Source of the DNA: Sphingobacteriia bacterium
GTDB taxonomy: Bacteria; Bacteroidota; Bacteroidia; Chitinophagales; Chitinophagaceae
Reading direction: 5' to 3'
Assembly (NCBI GenBank): GCA_004294465.1
Contig: REAV01000198.1
Coordinates: 1-12,892, forward strand
DNA length: 12,892 bases
Shown here piece by piece: positions 6,785 to 12,892 of this stretch. The notes beneath the pieces are model-generated. The model did not search any database and was not told the DNA's origin. It worked only from the letters and a program-made list of their open reading frames with translations. Position numbers and translations under genes: made by a program. Numbering within the stretch: the stretch's first letter is position 1; each line of letters opens with the position of its first letter.

Positions 6785-7282
6785 TTATCCCTTTTTTTGC
6801 CAGACTTGAAATCGATACGAATAAGCATGCTTAACATCTGAAGGATGTGGATTGTCTTCAATTAATTGCCAATTAGTGCTATTTAATTCTGGGAAAAAAG
6901 TATCTCCTTCTATCTCCGCTTCTACCCTTGTTAAATAGACCCTGTCTGCTATTGACAAAGCAGCTTTGTATATTTCACCACCGCCAATGATAAATACTTC
7001 TTTGTAATTATTCTGTTGTACAATTTCCAATGCTTTATATAAACTATCCACTTTTACAGCACCTTCCGCTTTCCAATCCTGTTGTCTTGTAATGACAATA
7101 TTCAGTCTGCCATTTAAGGGCTTACCAGCCATCGAGTCGAAGGTTTTTCTTCCCATAATTATCGGCATTGCCCAAGTAACATTTTTAAAATGTTTCATAT
7201 CATTGGGCAGCTTCCATAATAGGTCATTGTTTTTGCCGATTGCATTATTTAAAGATGCTGCAACTATTAGTGAGATGGTCAT
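6785..7282 (-). CDS. folA: Dihydrofolate reductase
   Basis: NADPH-dependent reduction of dihydrofolate to tetrahydrofolate in the cytoplasm, the step that regenerates the cofactor used by the adjacent thymidylate synthase. At 165 residues it has normal bacterial length. The N-terminal strand is ISLIVAASLNNAIGK, followed by LLWKLPNDMKHFK with the substrate-binding acid D28 (equivalent to E. coli D27). The cofactor-site motif MGRKTFDSM spans 43-51, GRLNIVIT 58-65, and IIGGGEIY 98-105, where the glycines contact NADPH. The ATG at 7282 gives the standard start. It lies 46 bases after thyA and 5 before the membrane protein. Nothing points to a plasmid-borne trimethoprim-resistant form; it looks like the housekeeping copy. 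Confidence 0.97.
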   Translation of the reverse strand: MTISLIVAASLNNAIGKNNDLLWKLPNDMKHFKNVTWAMPIIMGRKTFDSMAGKPLNGRLNIVITRQQDWKAEGAVKVDSLYKALEIVQQNNYKEVFIIGGGEIYKAALSIADRVYLTRVEAEIEGDTFFPELNSTNWQLIEDNPHPSDVKHAYSYRFQVWQKKG

Positions 7283-7328
7283 TTTAGCTATTTAAGGATT
7301 CGCATAATTTAAAATCACAATGAGCATG

Positions 7329-8123
7329 TTAAACAGCAACAGGAGCTTTTATTCCAGGGTGAGATTGATAATTTTCCAAACTAAAGTCTTCAAAATTAAA
7401 ATCAAAAATATTTTTAATTGAAGGATTAATTTTCATTGTTGGCAAAGGAAATGGTTCTCTGCTTAATTGCAATTGAACCTGTTCCACATGGTTATTGTAT
7501 ATATGAACATCTCCAAAACTATGCACAAAATCTCCATATTCTAAATCGCAAACCTGCGCAATCATCATAGTAAGCAAAGCATAAGAAGCAATATTAAAAG
7601 GTACGCCTAAAAAAACATCTGCACTTCGTTGATACAATTGACAACTCAATTTTCCATCAGCCACATAAAATTGAAACAAACTATGACATGGCATCAATGC
7701 CATTTTAGGCAATTCCCCCACATTCCAGGCACTAACAATCATTCTTCTGCTATCTGGATTGGTTTTTAATTGGTGAATCAGATCCGAAATTTGATCAATT
7801 ACTTTTCCATCTACACCTTCCCAGCTGCGCCATTGTTTTCCGTAAACTGGGCCCAAATCGCCATTTTCATCTGCCCATTCATCCCAAATACCAACTCCAT
7901 GTTCTTTCAGATATTGAATATTAGTGTCGCCTTTTAAAAACCAAAGTAGTTCATAAATAATGCTTTTTAAATGAAGCTTTTTTGTAGTCACCATTGGAAA
8001 TCCTTTCGCCAGGTCAAAACGCATCTGATAACCGAAACAGCTTTTAGTACCAGTACCTGTACGGTCGGTTTTATTAGTACCATTTTCCAAAATATGCTTT
8101 AATAAATCGTGGTATGCTTGCAT
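7329..8123 (-). CDS. thyA: Thymidylate synthase
   Basis: Converts dUMP to dTMP using 5,10-methylene-tetrahydrofolate and releases dihydrofolate. The start is placed at ATG 8123, giving [15 protein letters not shown] and 264 residues, the same length and numbering as E. coli ThyA. An in-frame ATG at 8159 would add 12 residues without family support. Key residues are in place: R21 in DRTGTG, SRR at 125-127, nucleophile C146 in [14 protein letters not shown] at 165-169 with phosphate-binding R166, N177 in PFNIASYA, H207/Y209 in DVHIYNN, and the C-terminal [10 protein letters not shown]. It is followed by folA on the same strand. A 67-base gap separates it from the upstream beta-barrel gene; a short AGGCT/AGCCT inverted repeat there is too weak to call a terminator. 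Confidence 0.98.
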   Translation of the reverse strand: MQAYHDLLKHILENGTNKTDRTGTGTKSCFGYQMRFDLAKGFPMVTTKKLHLKSIIYELLWFLKGDTNIQYLKEHGVGIWDEWADENGDLGPVYGKQWRSWEGVDGKVIDQISDLIHQLKTNPDSRRMIVSAWNVGELPKMALMPCHSLFQFYVADGKLSCQLYQRSADVFLGVPFNIASYALLTMMIAQVCDLEYGDFVHSFGDVHIYNNHVEQVQLQLSREPFPLPTMKINPSIKNIFDFNFEDFSLENYQSHPGIKAPVAV

Positions 8124-8190
8124 AAGCAAATTAACAAAGAAATAGGCTGATATTGGCATTAAGCCTGTTGCTTGTGAAGAAATTGTGGGT

Positions 8191-8847
8191 TTAAGCCTTT
8201 TTATTCGATTTCAATAATTTATTGAAACTAAAAAAACAACCCAAATTACTTACATGAGTATCGATTGATCCAAATTTACCTTGAACACTAAGCCCAAACC
8301 CTAAACTAGCTTTAAGGGTTAAACTTGATTGTTTACTTGAAATATCCTGTTGACCACTTGGGAAATCTATTCTTTGAATATAATTCGTTTGACCATATAC
8401 AATTGGCAATCCACCTTGCAAGAAAAAAGCAAGTGTATTTCGTTTTGATAACATAAAATAATATCGAGTAAACGGAATAATTCCTATATCAAAGTAATTA
8501 CTAATGTTCTTAGCTGGAAAAAAAGGTGGGTTTAATCCAATAGAGGGAGGGTAATAATTGTATGAATACCTACTAGAATAATAACCTAGAAACCCCATCC
8601 CTCCAACCATCCAATTTTTCTCTATAAATTTTCCGTAGGATGGAGAAAGCAACAACCCAACAGAGCTGGAACCATCCTGAATACTTATTTCTGTAGTTGT
8701 TCCAAAAAGATCGCTATAAACAGGAGAAAACCCAATTCCGATAATTGAATTTCCCTTTTCAAAATGTTTATAAATTGGTTTTTCAGTTTGCGAAAACGAA
8801 GAAGCAGTAGAAAGAATAAAAAAGAACAAAAGAATGTGCTTTTTCAT
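8191..8847 (-). CDS. Outer-membrane beta-barrel-like protein, uncharacterised
   Basis: The 218-residue protein begins with a signal peptide ([20 protein letters not shown], cleavage near residue 19). The mature part alternates turns rich in Gly, Asn and Ser with amphipathic strands, for example [78 protein letters not shown] and [17 protein letters not shown]. Such a pattern suggests a small outer-membrane barrel. A Pro/Phe-rich loop (about 98-110, [13 protein letters not shown]) could be extracellular. It precedes thyA on the same strand but may be a separate unit given the 67-base gap. No ligand or role can be assigned; it is only broadly similar to the barrel gene at 4785. Confidence 0.72.
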   Translation of the reverse strand: MKKHILLFFFILSTASSFSQTEKPIYKHFEKGNSIIGIGFSPVYSDLFGTTTEISIQDGSSSVGLLLSPSYGKFIEKNWMVGGMGFLGYYSSRYSYNYYPPSIGLNPPFFPAKNISNYFDIGIIPFTRYYFMLSKRNTLAFFLQGGLPIVYGQTNYIQRIDFPSGQQDISSKQSSLTLKASLGFGLSVQGKFGSIDTHVSNLGCFFSFNKLLKSNKKA

Positions 8848-8886
8848 AATTGTTGGTTTTTAAAACAATAGAAAAAACCATGCCAA

Positions 8887-10077
8887 TTATTTCCCTTTCC
8901 TCCTATTCAATTCTTTAGTGATCAAGGAAAGTTCTCTTCCTGTTTGTCCGCTGACGCTGCTATTCTCCTTGGCTCTGCGCATTAAGTAAGGGATTACATC
9001 TTTAATAGGGCCGAAAGGAAGGTATTTGCTTACACTAAAACCTTCTTTAGCCAGATTGAATGTGATGTTATCGCTCATGCCATATAACTGTGAGAAATGA
9101 ATATTGGGATGATGATGACCAATTCCTTTTTCGTCTAATAAACGAGCAGCCAATAAATTACTTTCTTCATTGTGCGAGGCAATGATAACAGCAATCTCTT
9201 CAATATGATCGATACAATATTTCAATGCTTCATTGAAATCGGCATCCGTTGCAGATTTTGTTCTTTGTATTGGCGAAACAGTTCCTCTTTCCATGGCACG
9301 TTGACGTTCTTTTTCCATATATGCTCCACGTACGAGTTTCATCCCCAATTTAAATCCTTGTTGTTTGGCTATTCGATGAGAGAGATGTAAAAAACTCAAT
9401 CGATCATGACGATATAACTGAATAGTATTATAAACAATTACTTTTTCTTTATTGAACTCTTCCATCATTTCCATGCAGAGCCGATCGATAGGGTCTTGTA
9501 TCCAACTTTCTTCTGCATCAATCAAAACGCCAATATTTTTTTCTGCTGCAACTTCACAAATGGCATACATTCTATCTCTTACCCGATCCCACTCATTTAC
9601 TTCTTCTTCATGATCATGAATGCCACTTCTTAACCTTGGTGCTTCATTCAAGATTTGGAGTAATTCAAAACGTGCCAGTCCGGTAACTTTTATACTGATG
9701 AAAGGAATATTGTTTTGAGTGGATGCATAATCAATAACACGAATAAATTCTTCGGTTGCATTATCAAAATTATCTTCGCCTTCTTTTCCTTCAACTCCAT
9801 AATCTAAAATCACTTGAATACCATACTTGCCCAACACATTTCCTACGCTTGCAGTTTCTGCTAATGTTTCTCCGCCAACAAATTGTTTGAAAATAGTTTT
9901 ACGAATAATACTATGAACAAGTGGAATACCTGTTTTCATAATAAATGGAGTAAGCCTTGTACCTAACTGTACAAACCAAGAATACCCCATTGTGCCAAAT
10001 AAGAAACGAGCACTTTTGAGTTCTTTATCCGTTTTATAAGCAAAAGCATTTTCAGTATTATCGAAGGATATATTCAT
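8887..10077 (-). CDS. Proline dehydrogenase (monofunctional, FAD-dependent)
   Basis: Oxidises L-proline to delta-1-pyrroline-5-carboxylate, passing electrons to FAD and then normally to the quinone pool; the first step of proline catabolism. At 396 residues it resembles the single-domain enzymes rather than the long bifunctional PutA, and no P5C dehydrogenase is in the window. The TIM-barrel motifs are present: SIKVTGLAR (128-136, K130), VLIDAEESW (184-192), MKLVRGAYMEKER (246-258), IIASHNEES (298-306) and LYGMSDNITF (331-340). The substrate-binding end is SKYLPFGPIKDVIPYLMRRAKEN (350-372), with R367/R368 as the expected carboxylate-binding arginines. There is no signal peptide. The gap upstream holds inverted repeats (see 10089-10128). 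The gene follows a short-chain dehydrogenase by 90 bases. Confidence 0.95.
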   Translation of the reverse strand: MNISFDNTENAFAYKTDKELKSARFLFGTMGYSWFVQLGTRLTPFIMKTGIPLVHSIIRKTIFKQFVGGETLAETASVGNVLGKYGIQVILDYGVEGKEGEDNFDNATEEFIRVIDYASTQNNIPFISIKVTGLARFELLQILNEAPRLRSGIHDHEEEVNEWDRVRDRMYAICEVAAEKNIGVLIDAEESWIQDPIDRLCMEMMEEFNKEKVIVYNTIQLYRHDRLSFLHLSHRIAKQQGFKLGMKLVRGAYMEKERQRAMERGTVSPIQRTKSATDADFNEALKYCIDHIEEIAVIIASHNEESNLLAARLLDEKGIGHHHPNIHFSQLYGMSDNITFNLAKEGFSVSKYLPFGPIKDVIPYLMRRAKENSSVSGQTGRELSLITKELNRRKGK

Positions 10078-10088
10078 ACTAACGATTG

Positions 10089-10128
10089 TTCGTACTACGA
10101 ATATCGGAACACTATGCCTAAGTACGAA
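10089..10128. promoter_or_regulatory. Inverted-repeat cluster upstream of proline dehydrogenase (possible operator)
   Basis: TTCGTA-c-TACGAA at 10089-10101 is a perfect 6-1-6 palindrome, ending 12 bases before the gene's ATG. A third half-site occurs in AGTACGAA at 10121-10128, which is also the exact reverse complement of TTCGTACT at 10089-10096. Repeated half-sites just upstream of a catabolic gene suit a regulator-binding site. No regulator gene is in the window, and no exact TAnnTTTG motif was found here. Confidence 0.35.
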
Positions 10129-10167
10129 AACCTTTTACAAATAATTAGAAAATATTTTTTAAAGAGA

Positions 10168-10884
10168 TCAAATAGCTTGGTGATTAAAAGGCTGTAAAAC
10201 CATTTCACTAACCACTCCACTGATGGGTTGTTGGCACAAAAACCAGATGGCTTTTGCAGCTTCTTCGGATTGAATCATCTTTTCCCTTTGAACGCGGAGG
10301 TCTATATTATCCCAGAATGCTGAGTCAACACCGCCTAAAAAGAGATTGGTAATTCTTATATCCGTTCTTTTCAACTCTTCCCTGATACTTTGCATCATCC
10401 CAACAAGGCCGTATTTGCTGGCACTATAGGCCGCTGCACCTGCCATGGGCACTTTACCCAAAACCCCAGGAATATTAATAATCAGGCCTTTTTTTACCAA
10501 TTTCATAGCGGGCAAAACGGCTTTGGCCAGATAAAAACTACCAAAAAGGTTGATTTGAATGGTTTTCGTAAAATCTTCAGTACTTAAAGTTTCCATTGGT
10601 TTGATGATGCCAATTCCTGCCGCATTCACTAAAATATCAATATTGGGTGTGATGGTTAGAATTTGTTGAATGGTATTATTAACCACAATCTCATCTGTTA
10701 TATCCATCTCGAAAACGCGCTCACGAGGAATGGTCAACTCTTCAGCTAATTGACTCAATTTTTGCGCATCCCTACCGGTGATATATACAATAGCTCCGCT
10801 TCCACTGATCAATTTAGCAGTATGAGCTCCAATACTGCCAGTTGCTCCAACTATAATTACTTGTTTACCTTTTAAAGTTTCCAT
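10168..10884 (-). CDS. Short-chain dehydrogenase/reductase with a substituted catalytic serine
   Basis: A 238-residue classical-size SDR with a Rossmann fold. The nucleotide-binding motif is GATGSIG (13-19). R38 after strand 2 (ITGRD) hints at NADP(H), an inference only. Further motifs are MDIT (60-63), NAAG (87-90), N112 (INLFG), and the catalytic pair Y153/K157 in AYSASKYG. The position of the usual catalytic Ser, 13 residues before Tyr, is Gly140 in NIPGVLGK, where most relatives have a serine pair. So activity may be altered or absent, or another residue may substitute. Its substrate is unknown. It is divergent from the epimerase across 100 bases and lies upstream of proline dehydrogenase on the same strand, though the 90-base gap with repeats makes co-transcription uncertain. 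Confidence 0.88.
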   Translation of the reverse strand: METLKGKQVIIVGATGSIGAHTAKLISGSGAIVYITGRDAQKLSQLAEELTIPRERVFEMDITDEIVVNNTIQQILTITPNIDILVNAAGIGIIKPMETLSTEDFTKTIQINLFGSFYLAKAVLPAMKLVKKGLIINIPGVLGKVPMAGAAAYSASKYGLVGMMQSIREELKRTDIRITNLFLGGVDSAFWDNIDLRVQREKMIQSEEAAKAIWFLCQQPISGVVSEMVLQPFNHQAI

Positions 10885-10975
10885 TGCGTATGTTTTTCTT
10901 GAACTATAACATCAACTAAAAGATATTGTTGGGAACATTTACAAATCATTGGCTTTATTCCGGTAAAAAAAGGAA

Positions 10976-10992
10976 ATTTGCAATATGCAAAT
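10976..10992. promoter_or_regulatory. Palindrome spanning the dipeptide epimerase start codon
   Basis: ATTTGCA-ata-TGCAAAT is a perfect 7-3-7 inverted repeat, and the ATG (10985-10987) lies in its centre and right arm. In RNA it could form a small hairpin holding the start codon; in DNA it could bind a dimeric regulator. An AGGA at 10971-10974, about 10 bases before the ATG, gives an unusually clear ribosome-binding site for this window. Confidence 0.35.
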
Positions 10993-12082
10993 AATTCAGA
11001 CAGAAATTTATAAGTACTCTATTCCAATGGTTCCATTTACCATCGCTACAGGTACAATGCATTACGCACAAAATCTATTTATTCGAATTCATACAGACGA
11101 AGGAATTACAGGTGTTGGAGAATGTTCTGCATTTCCAATGATTGTAGGCGAAACGCAGAATACCTGTTTTGAAATGGCCAAGGATTTTGCTCAATTATGG
11201 AAGGGAAAAGATCCGTTGGATATCAATCATCGATTAACTGAACTGGATTTGTTTACTGCTAAAAATTATACTGCAAAAAGTGCATTCGATCTAGCATTAT
11301 ATGATATCGCTGCAAAAAATGCCAACCAACCGCTTTACAAGTTCATAGGGGGAAAAAATAAAATTGTTGAAAGTGATTTAACTATTGGTATTAATAGCCC
11401 AGCACAAATGGCAGAACAAGCCGTTGAATTTGTAGCAAAAGGAGTAAATATTTTAAAAGTAAAATTAGGGAAGGATCCAGCTACAGATATAGAAAGAATT
11501 CAACAAATCAGAAATGCAATTGGCTATAATACTAAAATAAGAATTGATGCCAATCAGGGTTGGAGTTATGATGATGCAGTAATTGCATTAACTGCATTAG
11601 GAAAATATGATATTGAATTTTGCGAACAACCTATGCGCACCTGGAATGATGAATTACTACCTGAATTATGTGGCATTTCACCCATTCCAATCATGGCGGA
11701 TGAAAGTGTATATACACACTATGATGCTGAAAGAATGATCCGCAATTATGCATGCAAATACATCAATATCAAATTTGCAAAAAGTGGAGGGATTCATGAA
11801 GCAATCAAAATCAATGAAGTTGCAGAAAAAAATAATATGCCATGTATGATGGGTGGCATGCTGGAAAGCAGGGTTGCACTTACTGCTAAAGTTCATTTTG
11901 CATCTGCCAATGATAATATTCAATTTTATGATTTAGATACCTGTTTATTAGGCCATAAAATAGATCCAGTGATCAATGGAGTTCAATATGATGGCATGAA
12001 ATTAATATTAAGTAACCAACCAGGTATTGGGGCAGATGTAGATGAGTCTTTTTTACAAACGCTCGAATCCGTTCGAATTTAA
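10985..12082 (+). CDS. Dipeptide epimerase (enolase superfamily, L-Ala-D/L-Glu epimerase-like)
   Basis: Mg-dependent enzyme of 365 residues that epimerises one residue of a dipeptide by abstracting the alpha proton; in known members this serves recycling of murein peptides. The N-terminal capping domain (about 1-125) has GVGECSAFP. The barrel carries the K158-x-K160 acid/base pair (ILKVKLG), metal ligands D188 (RIDANQ), E214 (FCEQP) and D239 (MADES), and the opposite-face lysine K263 in NIKFAKSGG. D316-x-D318 (YDLDTC) is the motif that binds the dipeptide amino group and separates these enzymes from muconate cycloisomerases and o-succinylbenzoate synthases. There is no signal peptide, so it is cytosolic. 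Substrate specificity varies in this family, including among Bacteroidota, so Ala-Glu is not certain. The thioesterase gene follows after 50 bases with its own promoter motif. Confidence 0.92.
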   Translation: MQIIQTEIYKYSIPMVPFTIATGTMHYAQNLFIRIHTDEGITGVGECSAFPMIVGETQNTCFEMAKDFAQLWKGKDPLDINHRLTELDLFTAKNYTAKSAFDLALYDIAAKNANQPLYKFIGGKNKIVESDLTIGINSPAQMAEQAVEFVAKGVNILKVKLGKDPATDIERIQQIRNAIGYNTKIRIDANQGWSYDDAVIALTALGKYDIEFCEQPMRTWNDELLPELCGISPIPIMADESVYTHYDAERMIRNYACKYINIKFAKSGGIHEAIKINEVAEKNNMPCMMGGMLESRVALTAKVHFASANDNIQFYDLDTCLLGHKIDPVINGVQYDGMKLILSNQPGIGADVDESFLQTLESVRI

Positions 12083-12108
12083 ATAAAACAGCCAATTTAA
12101 AGCAACCG

Positions 12109-12116
12109 TATATTTG
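12109..12116 (+). promoter_or_regulatory. Putative promoter -7 element (TATATTTG) for the thioesterase gene
   Basis: TATATTTG matches the Bacteroidota TAnnTTTG consensus exactly and sits 16 bases before the ATG at 12133, implying a very short leader. No obvious TTG -33 element is seen at the expected spacing. It suggests that the thioesterase is at least partly transcribed independently of the epimerase. Confidence 0.45.
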
Positions 12117-12132
12117 CCATTCAAATTGTAAC

Positions 12133-12648
12133 ATGGAACCAAAAAAAGTAAGTGAAAGTTTAACCATAATGAATGAATTGGTATTGCCCAATGATACCAA
12201 TACTTTCGGCAACTTAATGGGAGGAAGATTAATGTATTGGATGGATATCGCTGCAGGTATTGCTGCAGGAAGACATTCCAACACACCTGGAATGACTGCG
12301 TCTGTAGACAATTTAAGTTTTAAGACCCCTATTAAATTAGGCAATGTGGTTCATATAGAAGCCAAAATGTGCAGAGCATTCAATACTTCTATGGAGATAC
12401 ATATCAAAGTTTGGGGCGAAGATTTATTGCATCAATACAAATACGAAAGCAATGAAGCATTTTTTACTTTTGTTGCATTAGACCCTAATGGCAAACCCAG
12501 GCCTGTACCTAAAGTAATTCCAGAAACCGAAGACGAGCAAAGATTATTTGATGGTGCTTTAAGAAGAAGACAAATTCGCTTGATTCTGGCAGGAAAAATG
12601 AAACCAGATGATGCCAATGAATTAAAAGCGCTGTTTTTTAAAGACTAA
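12133..12648 (+). CDS. Acyl-CoA thioesterase, hotdog fold (YciA/BACH type)
   Basis: Hydrolyses acyl-CoA to free acid and CoA in the cytoplasm. The 171-residue protein is a single hotdog domain. The hallmark is LPNDTNTFGNLMGGRLMYWMD (residues 18-38): N23 corresponds to the conserved active-site Asn, followed by the GNLMGG turn and D38 on the central helix. The next strand SVDNLSFKTPIKLGN (57-71) carries the conserved F-x-x-P-I-x-x-G pattern of the CoA-binding region. After the core (to about 125) there is a charged helical tail (about 130-171, ETEDEQRLFDGALRRRQIR) of the kind seen in Bacteroidota and BACH-type members. Chain-length preference cannot be read. Its stop lies 1 base from the stop of the convergent acyltransferase gene. 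Confidence 0.92.
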   Translation: MEPKKVSESLTIMNELVLPNDTNTFGNLMGGRLMYWMDIAAGIAAGRHSNTPGMTASVDNLSFKTPIKLGNVVHIEAKMCRAFNTSMEIHIKVWGEDLLHQYKYESNEAFFTFVALDPNGKPRPVPKVIPETEDEQRLFDGALRRRQIRLILAGKMKPDDANELKALFFKD

Positions 12649-12649
12649 A

Positions 12650-12892
12650 TTACTTATCCATCAAGCTCATGAAATGATGCTTACTCTTAAGCATATAAGA
12701 TTTGCTTTGCTCAATGGCCTCCATTACCTGATCTAAAATCTGGTCTACAGATTGGGTATAATCAATAATCATTGGTTCTTTAAATCGAACAGAAAGTAAA
12801 GAGCCTTTCTTTTTAAAGGCCAAGCCTTTTTTATTGAAGGCACGCCAAAATCCGTTGATAACAACAGGTACAACAATGGGTTGATTATTCTT
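12650..12892 (-). CDS. PlsC-type 1-acyl-glycerol-3-phosphate acyltransferase, C-terminal part (5' end outside window)
   Basis: The minus strand from 12892 is open for 80 codons to TAA at 12652-12650. The translation begins KNNQPIVVPVVINGFWRAFN, then has KKGLAFKKKGSLLSVRFKEP, MIIDYTQSVDQILDQVMEAI and a Lys/His-rich end. The PIVPVVI strand, the following FKEP and the helix before the C-terminus match the last third of Bacteroidota lysophospholipid acyltransferases, which add a second acyl chain in phosphatidic acid synthesis at the inner membrane. The catalytic HX4D motif lies upstream and is not in view, so activity cannot be judged. It converges on the thioesterase with a single base between stops. 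Confidence 0.8.
   Translation of the reverse strand, partial: KNNQPIVVPVVINGFWRAFNKKGLAFKKKGSLLSVRFKEPMIIDYTQSVDQILDQVMEAIEQSKSYMLKSKHHFMSLMDK

Noticed and set aside
8124..8159. 12-residue extension of thyA from an upstream in-frame ATG
   Set aside because: ThyA from 8123 has the standard 264 residues and E. coli numbering; the extension has no family support.
8137..8167. AGGCT/AGCCT inverted repeat before thyA as terminator or attenuator
   Set aside because: Five-base stem with a 13-base loop is too weak to support a call.
8848..8886. GGTTTTT/AAAAACC and ATTGTT/AACAAT inverted repeats between proline dehydrogenase and the barrel gene
   Set aside because: Mutually exclusive, AT-only or nearly so, with no clear T-tract; not enough to call a terminator or operator.
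10918..10925. TATCTTTT on the minus strand as promoter of the short-chain dehydrogenase
   Set aside because: One mismatch to TAnnTTTG and too-short spacing to the nearest TTG.
11678..11923. Antisense open frame of 81 codons inside the dipeptide epimerase
   Set aside because: Lies wholly within a well-supported gene and has a Cys/Phe/Ile-rich composition typical of antisense shadows.
11973..12344. Antisense open frames of 123 and 77 codons across the epimerase-thioesterase junction
   Set aside because: They overlap two confident plus-strand genes and show no domain or signal features.
1..12892. Possible defence, mobile or biosynthetic system
   Set aside because: Every sizeable frame is a housekeeping or envelope gene; no nuclease, transposase, integrase, toxin pair, direct-repeat array or tRNA boundary was seen.

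Overview
The window reads as chromosomal core DNA from a low-GC member of Bacteroidota, most likely Chitinophagaceae or a close relative (inference from protein flavour; no marker gene was compared). Supporting signs are two exact TAnnTTTG promoter -7 elements, few strong Shine-Dalgarno sites, porin-like outer-membrane beta-barrels, and a NamZ (DUF1343) protein. I see no tRNA, rRNA, CRISPR array, insertion sequence, phage gene or integration site. No stretch over 300 bases lacks a gene; the longest gap is about 150 bases (4633-4784).

Layout. (1) 1-585, +: the C-terminal part of a NamZ-type peptidoglycan exo-muramidase, then fmt (636-1571, +). (2) 1568-4632, -: a likely three-gene operon transcribed as rsmF-like rRNA m5C methyltransferase, LysM protein, rhodanese-thioredoxin lipoprotein. 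The LysM gene is damaged: its conserved C-terminus survives in another frame down to a TAA three bases before the next gene. (3) 4785-5486, +: an outer-membrane beta-barrel protein. (4) 5509-8847, -: beta-barrel protein, thyA, folA, small membrane protein, SAM methyltransferase, all one way with short gaps and one stop/start overlap. (5) 8887-10884, -: short-chain dehydrogenase, then proline dehydrogenase. (6) 10985-12648, +: dipeptide epimerase and acyl-CoA thioesterase. (7) 12650-12892, -: the C-terminal end of a PlsC-type acyltransferase running off the window.

Functional links. thyA and folA form the usual dTMP/tetrahydrofolate pair: thymidylate synthase makes dihydrofolate and DHFR reduces it. 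fmt uses 10-formyl-THF from the same pool but lies elsewhere. NamZ and the dipeptide epimerase both suit peptidoglycan turnover, though 10 kb apart. Thioesterase and acyltransferase both concern acyl chains but converge, so they are not co-transcribed. Three convergent junctions are very tight: a 4-base overlap at 1568-1571, 22 bases at 5487-5508, and 1 base at 12649.

No clear new multi-gene system is present. The best leads are small: the broken LysM gene, near-duplicated start regions ahead of fmt and the 4785 gene, a dehydrogenase lacking its catalytic serine, inverted repeats upstream of proline dehydrogenase and across the epimerase start codon, and a non-ATG start on the rRNA methyltransferase that overlaps a short upstream frame.
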